This document shows positions 26,067 through 34,095 of a stretch of 64,000 nt of DNA, one piece after another (within the stretch, counting starts at the first letter, position 1; each line of letters starts with the position of its first letter). The notes beneath the pieces were generated by a model that was not told the DNA's origin, made no database searches, and worked only from the letters and a program-made list of their open reading frames with translations. A program made the translations under genes and the position numbers. This stretch comes from Lelliottia wanjuensis (GTDB lineage Bacteria > Pseudomonadota > Gammaproteobacteria > Enterobacterales > Enterobacteriaceae): NCBI RefSeq assembly GCF_030238365.1, contig NZ_JASSOT010000078.1:62001-126000 (forward strand), read 5' to 3'.

Positions 26067-27587
26067 ATGGTCAGCACAAATACTCAGTCGTCAGGCGAAT
26101 TCTTGTTAGAAATGAGCAGTATTAACAAGTCCTTCCCCGGCGTTAAGGCTCTCGATAATGTTAATTTAAAAGTGCGTCCTCACTCTATTCACGCGTTGAT
26201 GGGGGAGAACGGTGCGGGTAAATCGACATTATTAAAATGCCTTTTTGGGATCTACCAAAAAGATTCTGGTAGCATTCTTTTTCAGGGGAAAGAGATCGAC
26301 TTCCATTCCGCCAAAGAAGCACTGGAGAATGGGATTTCGATGGTACACCAGGAATTAAACCTGGTGCTTCAGCGTTCTGTTATGGACAATATGTGGCTGG
26401 GTCGTTATCCGACCAAAGGCGTATTTGTCGATCAGGACAAAATGTATCGTGACACCAAAGCGATTTTTGACGAACTGGATATTGATATTGACCCGCGCGC
26501 CCGCGTAGGCACTTTATCCGTTTCACAAATGCAGATGATTGAAATTGCCAAGGCCTTCTCCTATAACGCGAAAATCGTGATTATGGATGAGCCGACGTCA
26601 TCACTCACGGAAAAAGAGGTGAATCACCTTTTCACTATTATCCGTAAGCTGAAAGAGCGTGGCTGTGGCATCGTCTATATCTCGCATAAAATGGAAGAGA
26701 TCTTCCAGCTGTGCGATGAGATCACCATCCTGCGTGACGGTCAGTGGATCACCACTCAGCCGCTCGAAGGGCTGGATATGGACAAGATCATCGCCATGAT
26801 GGTTGGTCGCTCCCTGAACCAGCGCTTCCCGGACAAAGAGAACAAGCCGGGTGAAGTGATCCTCGAAGTGCGTAATCTGACGTCTCTGCGCCAGCCTTCC
26901 ATTCGTGATGTCTCCTTCGACCTGCACAAGGGCGAAATTCTGGGCATCGCCGGTCTGGTCGGGGCGAAACGTACCGATATCGTGGAAACCTTATTTGGTA
27001 TCCGCGAAAAATCTGACGGCACTATTACGCTGCACGGTAAGCGCATTAATAACCATAACGCCAACGAAGCGATTAACCACGGTTTTGCCCTGGTAACAGA
27101 AGAGCGTCGCTCAACGGGGATTTATGCTTATCTGGATATTAACTTTAACTCGTTAATCTCCAACATTCGTAATTACAAAAATAAGATGGGTCTGCTGGAT
27201 ACCTCCCGCATGAAAAGCGATACCCAGTGGGTTATCGACTCCATGCGTGTAAAAACACCAGGGCATCAGACACAAATCGGTTCACTTTCCGGCGGTAACC
27301 AGCAGAAGGTTATTATTGGTCGCTGGTTATTAACCCAACCAGAAATTTTAATGCTTGATGAACCGACGCGCGGTATCGACGTAGGTGCAAAATTTGAAAT
27401 CTATCAGCTGATTGCTGAACTGGCTAAAAAGAATAAAGGGATCATTATTATTTCTTCCGAAATGCCGGAATTGTTAGGGATCACAGATCGTATTCTGGTC
27501 ATGAGCAATGGTCTCGTTGCCGGAATTGTTGACACCAAAACGACAACGCAAAACGAAATTCTCCGTCTTGCGTCTTTGCACCTTTAA
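26067..27587 (+). CDS. mglA: MglA galactose ABC transporter ATPase
   Basis: 506 residues with two ABC domains, as in the sugar (CUT2) family. The first Walker A GENGAGKST and Walker B IVIMDEPTSSL are canonical; the second half has a degenerate P-loop (GLVGAKRTD) with signature LSGGNQQKV and LMLDEPTRGID. The ATG at 26067 matches the E. coli start MVS. Cytosolic, associates with MglC. Confidence 0.97.
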   Translation: MVSTNTQSSGEFLLEMSSINKSFPGVKALDNVNLKVRPHSIHALMGENGAGKSTLLKCLFGIYQKDSGSILFQGKEIDFHSAKEALENGISMVHQELNLVLQRSVMDNMWLGRYPTKGVFVDQDKMYRDTKAIFDELDIDIDPRARVGTLSVSQMQMIEIAKAFSYNAKIVIMDEPTSSLTEKEVNHLFTIIRKLKERGCGIVYISHKMEEIFQLCDEITILRDGQWITTQPLEGLDMDKIIAMMVGRSLNQRFPDKENKPGEVILEVRNLTSLRQPSIRDVSFDLHKGEILGIAGLVGAKRTDIVETLFGIREKSDGTITLHGKRINNHNANEAINHGFALVTEERRSTGIYAYLDINFNSLISNIRNYKNKMGLLDTSRMKSDTQWVIDSMRVKTPGHQTQIGSLSGGNQQKVIIGRWLLTQPEILMLDEPTRGIDVGAKFEIYQLIAELAKKNKGIIIISSEMPELLGITDRILVMSNGLVAGIVDTKTTTQNEILRLASLHL

Positions 27588-27602
27588 GATCAGGGGCTCC
27601 TC

Positions 27603-28613
27603 ATGAGTGCGTTAAATAAAAAAAGTTTTCTCACTTATCTGAAAGAGGGCGGTATTTACGTCGTTCTTTTAGTATTGCTGGCCATTATTATTTTCCAGGA
27701 CCCTACGTTCTTAAGTTTGCTTAACTTGAGTAACATTCTGACCCAGTCCTCGGTGCGTATCATCATCGCACTCGGCGTGGCAGGGCTGATTGTGACTCAG
27801 GGTACGGACCTGTCAGCCGGGCGTCAGGTTGGTCTGGCTGCGGTTGTCGCGGCAACACTTTTGCAGTCGATGGAAAACGCCAACAAGGTGTTCCCGGAAA
27901 TGGCGACCATGCCGATTATCGTGGTTGTGCTGATCGTCTGCGTGGTCGGTGCCATTATCGGTCTGATCAACGGGATTATCATCGCCTACCTGAACGTGAC
28001 GCCGTTTATCACCACCCTGGGCACGATGATTATCGTTTACGGTATCAACTCCCTGTACTACGACTTCGTGGGTGCATCTCCGATTTCGGGCTTCGACAGC
28101 GGCTTCTCGACCTTCGCGCAAGGCTTTGTGGCGCTGGGCAGTTTCCGACTGTCCTACATCACCTTCTACGCGCTGATCGCCGTGGCGTTCGTCTGGGTGC
28201 TGTGGAACAAAACGCGCTTCGGTAAAAATATCTTCGCTATCGGCGGTAACCCGGAAGCAGCGAAAGTGTCAGGCGTGAACGTGGCCCTGAACCTGCTGAT
28301 GATTTATGCCCTGTCTGGCGTGTTCTATGCCTTCGGCGGTTTGCTGGAAGCGGGGCGTATCGGCTCAGCGACCAACAACCTCGGCTTTATGTACGAGCTG
28401 GATGCGATCGCAGCCTGCGTGGTGGGCGGTGTGTCCTTCAGCGGTGGTGTGGGTACGGTGGTGGGCGTGGTGACGGGTGTGATTATCTTCACCGTTATCA
28501 ACTACGGTTTGACTTACATCGGCGTGAACCCGTACTGGCAGTACATTATTAAAGGCGCGATTATTATCTTCGCGGTAGCGCTGGATTCACTGAAGTACGC
28601 GCGTAAGAAGTAA
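27603..28613 (+). CDS. mglC: MglC galactose ABC transporter permease
   Basis: 336 residues, BPD_transp_2-type permease with about ten hydrophobic segments and the cytoplasmic coupling region around GGNPEAAKVSGVNV. It completes the MglBAC high-affinity galactose/methyl-galactoside importer. It lies 15 bp after mglA. In E. coli preA and preT follow; here a dispersed repeat does. Confidence 0.97.
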   Translation: MSALNKKSFLTYLKEGGIYVVLLVLLAIIIFQDPTFLSLLNLSNILTQSSVRIIIALGVAGLIVTQGTDLSAGRQVGLAAVVAATLLQSMENANKVFPEMATMPIIVVVLIVCVVGAIIGLINGIIIAYLNVTPFITTLGTMIIVYGINSLYYDFVGASPISGFDSGFSTFAQGFVALGSFRLSYITFYALIAVAFVWVLWNKTRFGKNIFAIGGNPEAAKVSGVNVALNLLMIYALSGVFYAFGGLLEAGRIGSATNNLGFMYELDAIAACVVGGVSFSGGVGTVVGVVTGVIIFTVINYGLTYIGVNPYWQYIIKGAIIIFAVALDSLKYARKK

Positions 28614-28646
28614 TATTTAGCAATGTAAGTTATGAAGCATCACAGG

Positions 28647-29273
28647 TTGTTCCGTTCACCTTAAGATTGGCAGAATATTAAACCGACATAACCTGTGAAC
28701 GTGACAAGGGGGCTGCGCGGCCCCCTTGTCAATCCCCGCGCCCCGCCATGAAATCGGTGCTTCGCACTGCGCTCACCTCCCGGCCATCTGCCTGCGGTCG
28801 GCTCGACTCGTGATTACTCGTCCCATCCATGGGACTCGCCCCTACGGGGCCAGCGCAAGCGCTGTTCAAAATTGCTCCCGGCAATTTTGTCCTGTCTCGT
28901 TTCGCCTCTGGCCGCCATCCCTGGCGTCCAGCCCTTGTCATCCGGCCTCCGGTTCGCCGATTTCTGCGGGGACCCACACCGGTGCCACATTCAGGCGGTT
29001 GTGAAGCTGGAGGGATCGGAAGTCCGGCTGAAAATCGCCGAAGCGTTTCCTGGAGGCCGGGTCGAGGCGCAGGGAAGCGCCGAGAGGGTGCGACCTGCAT
29101 GGATGCAGGATCGCGCCCGACCCGAAAGCCGCAAGGAATAAGCTGAGGGCACCGCGAAGCGGCGATTTTCCTGGCCGGGAGCCGGGATTGTTAAGGGGGC
29201 GGCGGTAGCCCCCTTAACACGTTCACCGCAGAGAGGCGAACAGGAAGCAGCGAACTAATAGTGAACGGAACAA
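28647..29273 (+). repeat. Dispersed palindromic element, copy 1 (627 bp)
   Basis: Bounded by perfect 13-bp terminal inverted repeats (TTGTTCCGTTCAC at 28647-28659, complement at 29261-29273). Nested inside are a second inverted pair GTGAACGTG/CACGTTCAC (28695-28703, 29218-29226) and two GC-rich 11-bp hairpins at the core ends (28703-28730 and 29190-29218). The core (about 28976-29190) recurs almost unchanged in copy 2. No transposase is present. Several overlapping short frames are open (for example 28829-29146, ending RKPQGIS); I recall similar short hypothetical proteins scattered in Enterobacter and Klebsiella annotations, but cannot verify this and suspect they are not translated. No target-site duplication is obvious. 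This element fills most of the 701-bp mglC-sanA gap. Confidence 0.85.
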
Positions 29274-29314
29274 TTCCACTTTTTCCACATAGGAGTAAAG
29301 CCAAAGAAAATGAC

Positions 29315-30034
29315 TTATTTCTTCTCTTTCTTCTGCAATTCCAGCAACTGCTCCGGCGTCACCGCCGGATAATCCTGCGCATCCTCTGGCACCTGATGCA
29401 TTGCCGGAATCGGTACCAGCGGCCCTAAAAACCGCGGTTCACGCTTGAACAGATAAAGATCCGCCAGCGCCCCGAAGCGTGCACCAAACTCACGCACGCG
29501 AACGCTCCACATGTCTTTCGGAGAAGGCACCGCATAGCACTGGGCCTGAATGCCCATATGCAGCGCGATAAACAGCGCGCGCTCGCAATGGAAGCGCTGA
29601 GTGATGATGATAAAATCGTTAGTATCGAAGACCTTACGTGTACGGACGATGGAATCCAGGGTGCGGAACCCGGCATAGTCGAGCACGATATCTGCCGGAT
29701 CGACGCCTGCGGCAATCAAATCTTTGCGCATGGTCATCGGCTCGTTATAGCTCTGCAGGGCGTTATCCCCGCTCAGCAGCAGGTAATTAACCTTGCCGCT
29801 GTTGTAGGCGTTCAGCGCGCCCTGAATGCGGTAGCGGTAATACTGGTTAATCACGCCGGTACGATAATATTTGGCGGTGCCCAGCACCACGCCGACCTGC
29901 CGATAAGGCAAATCCTGCAGATCGTCAAAGATATAGGGGGCGGTTTTCCAGCTCATCCAGCGGTCGAGGCCGAGCACCGTCAACAGCAGAATGCCGACCA
30001 GGACAAACAGGCTGTAAAACACGCGCTTTAACAT
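29315..30034 (-). CDS. sanA: SanA, DUF218 envelope protein
   Basis: 239 residues, nearly identical to E. coli SanA: one N-terminal membrane segment (about residues 5-25) and a DUF218 domain with GVVLGTAKYY, LLLSGDNA and RTRKVF motifs. It helps maintain envelope barrier function (vancomycin resistance at high temperature in E. coli); the biochemical activity is not established. Downstream of cdd on the same strand. Confidence 0.95.
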   Translation of the reverse strand: MLKRVFYSLFVLVGILLLTVLGLDRWMSWKTAPYIFDDLQDLPYRQVGVVLGTAKYYRTGVINQYYRYRIQGALNAYNSGKVNYLLLSGDNALQSYNEPMTMRKDLIAAGVDPADIVLDYAGFRTLDSIVRTRKVFDTNDFIIITQRFHCERALFIALHMGIQAQCYAVPSPKDMWSVRVREFGARFGALADLYLFKREPRFLGPLVPIPAMHQVPEDAQDYPAVTPEQLLELQKKEKK

Positions 30035-30163
30035 GAAGATGGCTCGTTCCGTGGAGGGAAATTTTACTCAGGCTACTTTACCCGCCTGGTAAGCGCAAGA
30101 AACAGCGGTTTGATTGGGGGGATTTTCATCAGCAGGGCGGGCATTTCTGCCCGCACAGGAGAA

Positions 30164-31048
30164 TCAGGCCAGAAGCTGACGGTCGATACTGGTGCAGCCC
30201 AGCGCTTTCAGCGTGGCGGCGGTGGCGTCCCACTGGATCAGCGGCGCATCGGCAATTTCAGCCAGAATCGCGCGCTGGATATCCGGATAGTCGTACCCGT
30301 TCAGGCTCAGCAGGTTCAGCGCGCCTTGCAGCGGAGGCAGCGTCGGGTTGAAGGCGGCGTTTTCCGCATAGCTCCCGGAGAAGATGTTGCCATCACGCAG
30401 TTCCAGCGCCACGCCGCTTGGCGATTTGCTGTACGGGGTGTGGCTTTTGTTCGCCGCCTTGATCGCCGCTTGTGCCAGCGCATCGCCGGTCAGGGCGTAG
30501 CCGTGATCCTGTTCGTCCATCAGCAGGGTTTTAATATCCAGATCTTTCGGACCGAAGGCGTCCGGCAGGTAGTCGCCCAGCGTGTGCGGCTCGCGACCCG
30601 GCAGGTTGATACGCAGCTGCAGCCCGCTGTTCAGCTCATTCATGAACTGACGGCAGTGGCCGCAAGGGGTGTAGTTCACGGTGATGGCCTGCAGCGCTTT
30701 TTCACCGCGCAGCCAGGCATGGCTGATGGCGCTTTGCTCCGCGTGGACGGTCTGTTGCATGGTCGCACCCAGGAACTCCATGTTCCCGCCGAAATACCAG
30801 GTCCCGCTCACGCCGCGCGCAATAGCGCCAACGTTGAAATGGGAGAGATCGGCTCTGGCGCAGGCGGCAGCCAGCGGCAGCAGTGCGAAAGCCAGCGCGT
30901 CTTCGTCCAGTCCCGTTGCCTGTTTAAGCGTCGTGACCTGCTCCGCAGTCAGCAGGGCGGGGAAGTGCGTATCCGCCAGAACCGGAGCCAGGGCTGATTG
31001 CAAATTCTCTGCGAGCTGGGCAAAAGCAGTTTGAAAACGTGGGTGCAT
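30164..31048 (-). CDS. cdd: Cdd cytidine deaminase
   Basis: 294 residues, the dimeric two-domain E. coli type. It deaminates cytidine and deoxycytidine to uridine forms in pyrimidine salvage. The zinc site is visible as HAEQSAISHAW and PCGHCRQ; substrate contacts lie in FGGNMEF. Its 116-bp distance to yohK and upstream CRP-like site match the E. coli arrangement. A 7-bp GCGGGCA hairpin lies after the stop (30137-30154). Confidence 0.97.
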   Translation of the reverse strand: MHPRFQTAFAQLAENLQSALAPVLADTHFPALLTAEQVTTLKQATGLDEDALAFALLPLAAACARADLSHFNVGAIARGVSGTWYFGGNMEFLGATMQQTVHAEQSAISHAWLRGEKALQAITVNYTPCGHCRQFMNELNSGLQLRINLPGREPHTLGDYLPDAFGPKDLDIKTLLMDEQDHGYALTGDALAQAAIKAANKSHTPYSKSPSGVALELRDGNIFSGSYAENAAFNPTLPPLQGALNLLSLNGYDYPDIQRAILAEIADAPLIQWDATAATLKALGCTSIDRQLLA

Positions 31049-31106
31049 GGCAATGCCTCATAAAGGTTAATGGATCGGTAGTGTACGGAGCCGATAGCGC
31101 TTTATA

Positions 31107-31122
31107 TGTGATCCACTTCTCA
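31107..31122 (-). promoter_or_regulatory. CRP-like site upstream of cdd
   Basis: TGTGA-TCCACT-TCTCA, one mismatch in the ten conserved positions, 59-74 bp before the cdd ATG. In E. coli cdd is CRP-activated and CytR-repressed; a GTTGCATAC sequence on the minus strand beside it could be a CytR half-site. Confidence 0.6.
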
Positions 31123-31176
31123 TTATGTATGCAACTTATGAAAACAAAATGAAATTTGCGCGACGCATCGCAAATT

Positions 31177-31872
31177 TTAGCCCACCACCGCCAGAATTAT
31201 CGGGAACAGGAACGGGGCAATCAGCGAGGTCATGATCCCGCAAATCACCAGCGCCAGCGAGCTGAACGCGCCTTCCTGATAGTCCAGCTCGGCGCAGCGC
31301 GCAGTGCCCAGGGCGTGCGAGGCCGTCCCCATCGCCAGCCCGCGGGCGGCTTTGGTGTGGATACGCATTAAATTTAGCAGGGTATGACCGAATACCGCGC
31401 CCAAAATACCGACAAAAATAACGCACATCGCGCTGATCGCCGGGATCCCGCCGATGCTGCCGCCCACGGCCATCGCAATCGGCGTGGTCACGGATTTCGG
31501 CAGAATAGAGGCGGCGATTTGTGGCGATGCGCCCATCAGCAGGGCAACCGAGGTGCCCGTTACCATCGCGACGACGCTGCCGATCAGGCAGATGGTGATG
31601 ATCGACTTCCAGCGCGCGCGGATTTGGTGCAGCTGTTCATACAGCGGGAAGGCCAGCGCCACCACGGCGGGCTGCAGCAAATCGTTGAGAATTTTGCTGC
31701 CCGCGAAATAGCGCTCGTACGGAATCCCCGTCAGCAGCAGGAACGGAATAATCACCACCATCGCCACCAGCAGCGGGTTGAGCAGCGGCATCTTGAAACG
31801 CGCGGCAAGTTTTCGTGCGGCAAAAAATACCACTAATGTCAGCGGCAGCGACCACCAGATATTGGCCATCAT
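31177..31872 (-). CDS. yohK: YohK, LrgB/CidB-family membrane protein
   Basis: 231 residues, as in E. coli, with several hydrophobic segments and LrgB motifs SVTTPIAMAVGGSIGG and LMRIHTKAARGLAMGTASHALGT. Family members pair with LrgA-type proteins and are proposed to act in murein hydrolase control or small-metabolite transport. The start overlaps the yohJ stop by 4 nt. Confidence 0.93.
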   Translation of the reverse strand: MMANIWWSLPLTLVVFFAARKLAARFKMPLLNPLLVAMVVIIPFLLLTGIPYERYFAGSKILNDLLQPAVVALAFPLYEQLHQIRARWKSIITICLIGSVVAMVTGTSVALLMGASPQIAASILPKSVTTPIAMAVGGSIGGIPAISAMCVIFVGILGAVFGHTLLNLMRIHTKAARGLAMGTASHALGTARCAELDYQEGAFSSLALVICGIMTSLIAPFLFPIILAVVG

Positions 31873-32267
31873 TTTTGACTTCCTTTCTGCCCAACCACTT
31901 TACGTTCGCCATGCACCAGATGCGAACTCCAGCTCACCACCAGGAACACCACCAGCGTACTCACGGCACAGGAAACCAGGATCGGACCGTACTGGGCTTT
32001 AAGCAGATCGTAATACTGCATCACCCCGACGCCGATCGGCACAAACAGCAGCGCCATATAGCGGATTAGCACGAAGCAGCCAGGATTGACCCATTTGGCG
32101 GGCAGAATTTGCAGCGCCAGCAGTAAAAACAGAATCAGCATGCCGATAATGCTGCCGGGAATAGTGATAGGCAGCAGAGATGAAATAAAAATCCCTGCGT
32201 ACAGGCAGGCATAAATCAGCACGAACGCGCGCAGGTACTGCCAGATGATATTGAGAGTTTTGCTCAT
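31869..32267 (-). CDS. yohJ: YohJ, LrgA/CidA-family (holin-like) membrane protein
   Basis: 132 residues, same as E. coli, with four hydrophobic segments and the LrgA motif PGSIIGMLILFLLL. Partner of YohK. The ATG at 32267 matches the E. coli N-terminus MSKTLNIIWQYLRAF; the frame opens eight codons earlier. A weak CRP-like sequence (CGTGC-N6-TCACA, 32316-32331) lies upstream. Confidence 0.93.
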   Translation of the reverse strand: MSKTLNIIWQYLRAFVLIYACLYAGIFISSLLPITIPGSIIGMLILFLLLALQILPAKWVNPGCFVLIRYMALLFVPIGVGVMQYYDLLKAQYGPILVSCAVSTLVVFLVVSWSSHLVHGERKVVGQKGSQK

Positions 32268-32482
32268 GTGATAGTCCTTGGGGGAACGCATTCATCATAC
32301 AATTAAACATAGAAACGTGCTACGGATCACAACATGAATTTTGAGCATACCAGACATTCCCTTTTGGAACGTCGGGCGTTTCCATAGGATTCATTGTAAA
32401 AGCCTGTCAAAACAGTGTAGTTGCGGTGACTATTTTTGAAGCAGTGATATGATAAATCCACTCTCTTGGACAGGGGCTTTGT

Positions 32483-32749
32483 ATGTCAAATTTCATCTTT
32501 TTCAGGAAAGGTACACAGATTTCGACAGTCAGGACAGGCGATACGAATGCCGCATCGCACCTGAAACAGCAGGGCTATGAGCAGGAGTTTGAAGAGATCG
32601 AAGCGGCGGATGCCTCAAGCGCGCTGGCGCGTTACCACGACATTAAAAAAGAAGAAGAGCTGAATTTATACGCTTTCGCGACGGGCCCGATTTTTACGGT
32701 ACTGATTGTGGTCGTTGCCGCAGCAGTGGGCTACCTGGTGATGAGATAG
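32483..32749 (+). CDS. Unrecognised 88-residue C-tail-anchored membrane protein
   Basis: I do not recognise this gene, and E. coli has nothing here between yohJ and dusC. The product starts MSNFIFFRKGTQISTVRTGD, has an acidic, helix-prone middle (QEFEEIEAADASSALARYHD, then KKEEE) and ends in one hydrophobic segment of about 20 residues (about 66-85) before VMR. That is the layout of a tail-anchored inner-membrane protein with an N-terminal cytosolic domain. The Shine-Dalgarno is weak (CAGGGG). Codon use and GC content resemble neighbours. dusC starts 72 bp downstream, so the two may share a transcript. Confidence 0.7.
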   Translation: MSNFIFFRKGTQISTVRTGDTNAASHLKQQGYEQEFEEIEAADASSALARYHDIKKEEELNLYAFATGPIFTVLIVVVAAAVGYLVMR

Positions 32750-32821
32750 ACCTGCGTTAAGATCTTTGCAGGCCACCAGAGAGCGGCTACTATAGCGCCT
32801 CTTTTTTCACAGGGTCTACGA

Positions 32822-33754
32822 ATGCGTGTTTTACTGGCACCGATGGAAGGTGTGCTCGACTCCTTAGTGCGCGAGCTGCTGACGGAAGTGAACGATTACG
32901 ATCTCTGCGTCACCGAGTTTTTGCGGGTGGTCGATATGCTGTTGCCAGTAAAGTCGTTCTATCGACTCTGCCCGGAGCTGCATCGCCAGAGCCGGACCAC
33001 CTCCGGCACCCTGGTGCGTCTGCAACTGCTGGGGCAATACCCGGAATGGCTGGCGGAGAACGCGGCCCGCGCCGTGGAGCTCGGTTCCTACGGCGTCGAT
33101 CTCAACTGCGGCTGCCCGTCGAAAATGGTCAATGGCAGCGGCGGCGGTGCGACCTTACTAAAAGATCCTGAGCTGATTTATCGCGGTGCCAAAGCGATGC
33201 GCGAAGCGGTGCCCGCTCATCTGCCAGTGACGGTGAAAGTCCGTCTGGGCTGGGACAACGGCGACAGACAGTTTGAAATTGCCGATGCGGTGCAGCAGGC
33301 CGGGGCGACGGAGCTTGTCGTTCATGGCCGAACCAAAGATGACGGCTACAAAGCAGAGCGAATTAACTGGCAGGCGATCGGGGAAATCCGCAAGCGTCTG
33401 TCGATACCGGTGATCGCCAACGGTGAAATCTGGGACTATGAAAGCGCGCAGGCCTGTATGAAAGAGACGGGCTGTGATTCGGTGATGATCGGTCGCGGCG
33501 CGCTGAATATCCCCAACCTTAGCCGGGTGGTGAAGTACAACGAACCGCGTATGCCGTGGCCGGATGTGGTCACACTGCTGCAAAAATACTCGCGTCTGGA
33601 AAAGCAGGGCGACACCGGGTTGTATCACGTGGCGCGCATTAAGCAGTGGCTGAGTTACTTACGCAAAGAATATTCTGAGGCGCTGGGGTTGTTTCAGGAG
33701 ATTCGTACACTGCAAACCTCGGCAGAGATTGCCAGGGTGATCCAGTCCAAATAA
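32822..33754 (+). CDS. dusC: DusC tRNA-dihydrouridine(16) synthase
   Basis: 310 residues (E. coli 315). FMN-dependent reduction of U16 in tRNA D-loops. The catalytic Cys98 is in DLNCGCPSK; FMN-binding segments include APMEG, VHGRT, ANGEIWD and MIGRGAL. The gene ends 37 bp before the convergent small gene yohP; a 7-bp GCCCGAC hairpin (33760-33785) lies between. Confidence 0.96.
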   Translation: MRVLLAPMEGVLDSLVRELLTEVNDYDLCVTEFLRVVDMLLPVKSFYRLCPELHRQSRTTSGTLVRLQLLGQYPEWLAENAARAVELGSYGVDLNCGCPSKMVNGSGGGATLLKDPELIYRGAKAMREAVPAHLPVTVKVRLGWDNGDRQFEIADAVQQAGATELVVHGRTKDDGYKAERINWQAIGEIRKRLSIPVIANGEIWDYESAQACMKETGCDSVMIGRGALNIPNLSRVVKYNEPRMPWPDVVTLLQKYSRLEKQGDTGLYHVARIKQWLSYLRKEYSEALGLFQEIRTLQTSAEIARVIQSK

Positions 33755-33791
33755 GTGTGGCCCGACAGGCGCGCGCCGGTCGGGCAAACCA

Positions 33792-33875
33792 TCAGAAAAT
33801 CATTTTAAACACGCCGGTTACCACCAGTAAGCCAATCAAGAAAATAATCAGGATAATCCACAGTAGTATCTTCAT
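33792..33875 (-). CDS. yohP: YohP, 27-residue membrane peptide
   Basis: Reading the minus strand gives MKILLWIILIIFLIGLLVVT followed by GVFKMIF, almost the same as E. coli YohP. It is a single transmembrane helix; in E. coli YohP is a stress-related small membrane protein. A strong GGGAGAAGGGA precedes the ATG. Confidence 0.92.
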   Translation of the reverse strand: MKILLWIILIIFLIGLLVVTGVFKMIF

Positions 33876-34095
33876 TCCCTTCTCCCTCGCCATTGAGCTT
33901 CAATCACGTAAAGTGTAGCAGCCAGACGGCAGCGGCAAACAATAAGCCATAAGAATGAATATAATTAACTGATTCATATGGTGAATAAATTTCCACGTGT
34001 GTGAGTGTGTTTCTAAATACTGGTTGCCACGGGTTACTAAAAAAAAGAAAAGCAGCAGGCGTAATTTGCGTCTTTCTTTTTTAAGTGAATGCGTG

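Noticed and set aside
28829..29146. Short Arg/Pro/Gly-rich frames in repeat copy 1 (and 48537-48728 in copy 2) as real genes, possibly phage Ash/Icd-like
   Set aside because: Several frames are open on both strands because the DNA is GC-rich and palindromic; composition is not protein-like, copy 2 lacks the start, and I could not match Ash or Icd motifs.
29201..29210. GGCGGTAG sequence as an ops/JUMPstart element
   Set aside because: It is the loop of the element's right hairpin, far from any polysaccharide operon; the match is coincidental.
32316..32331. CRP site upstream of yohJ
   Set aside because: CGTGC-N6-TCACA has a poor left half and unknown distance to a promoter; not strong enough to list as a feature.
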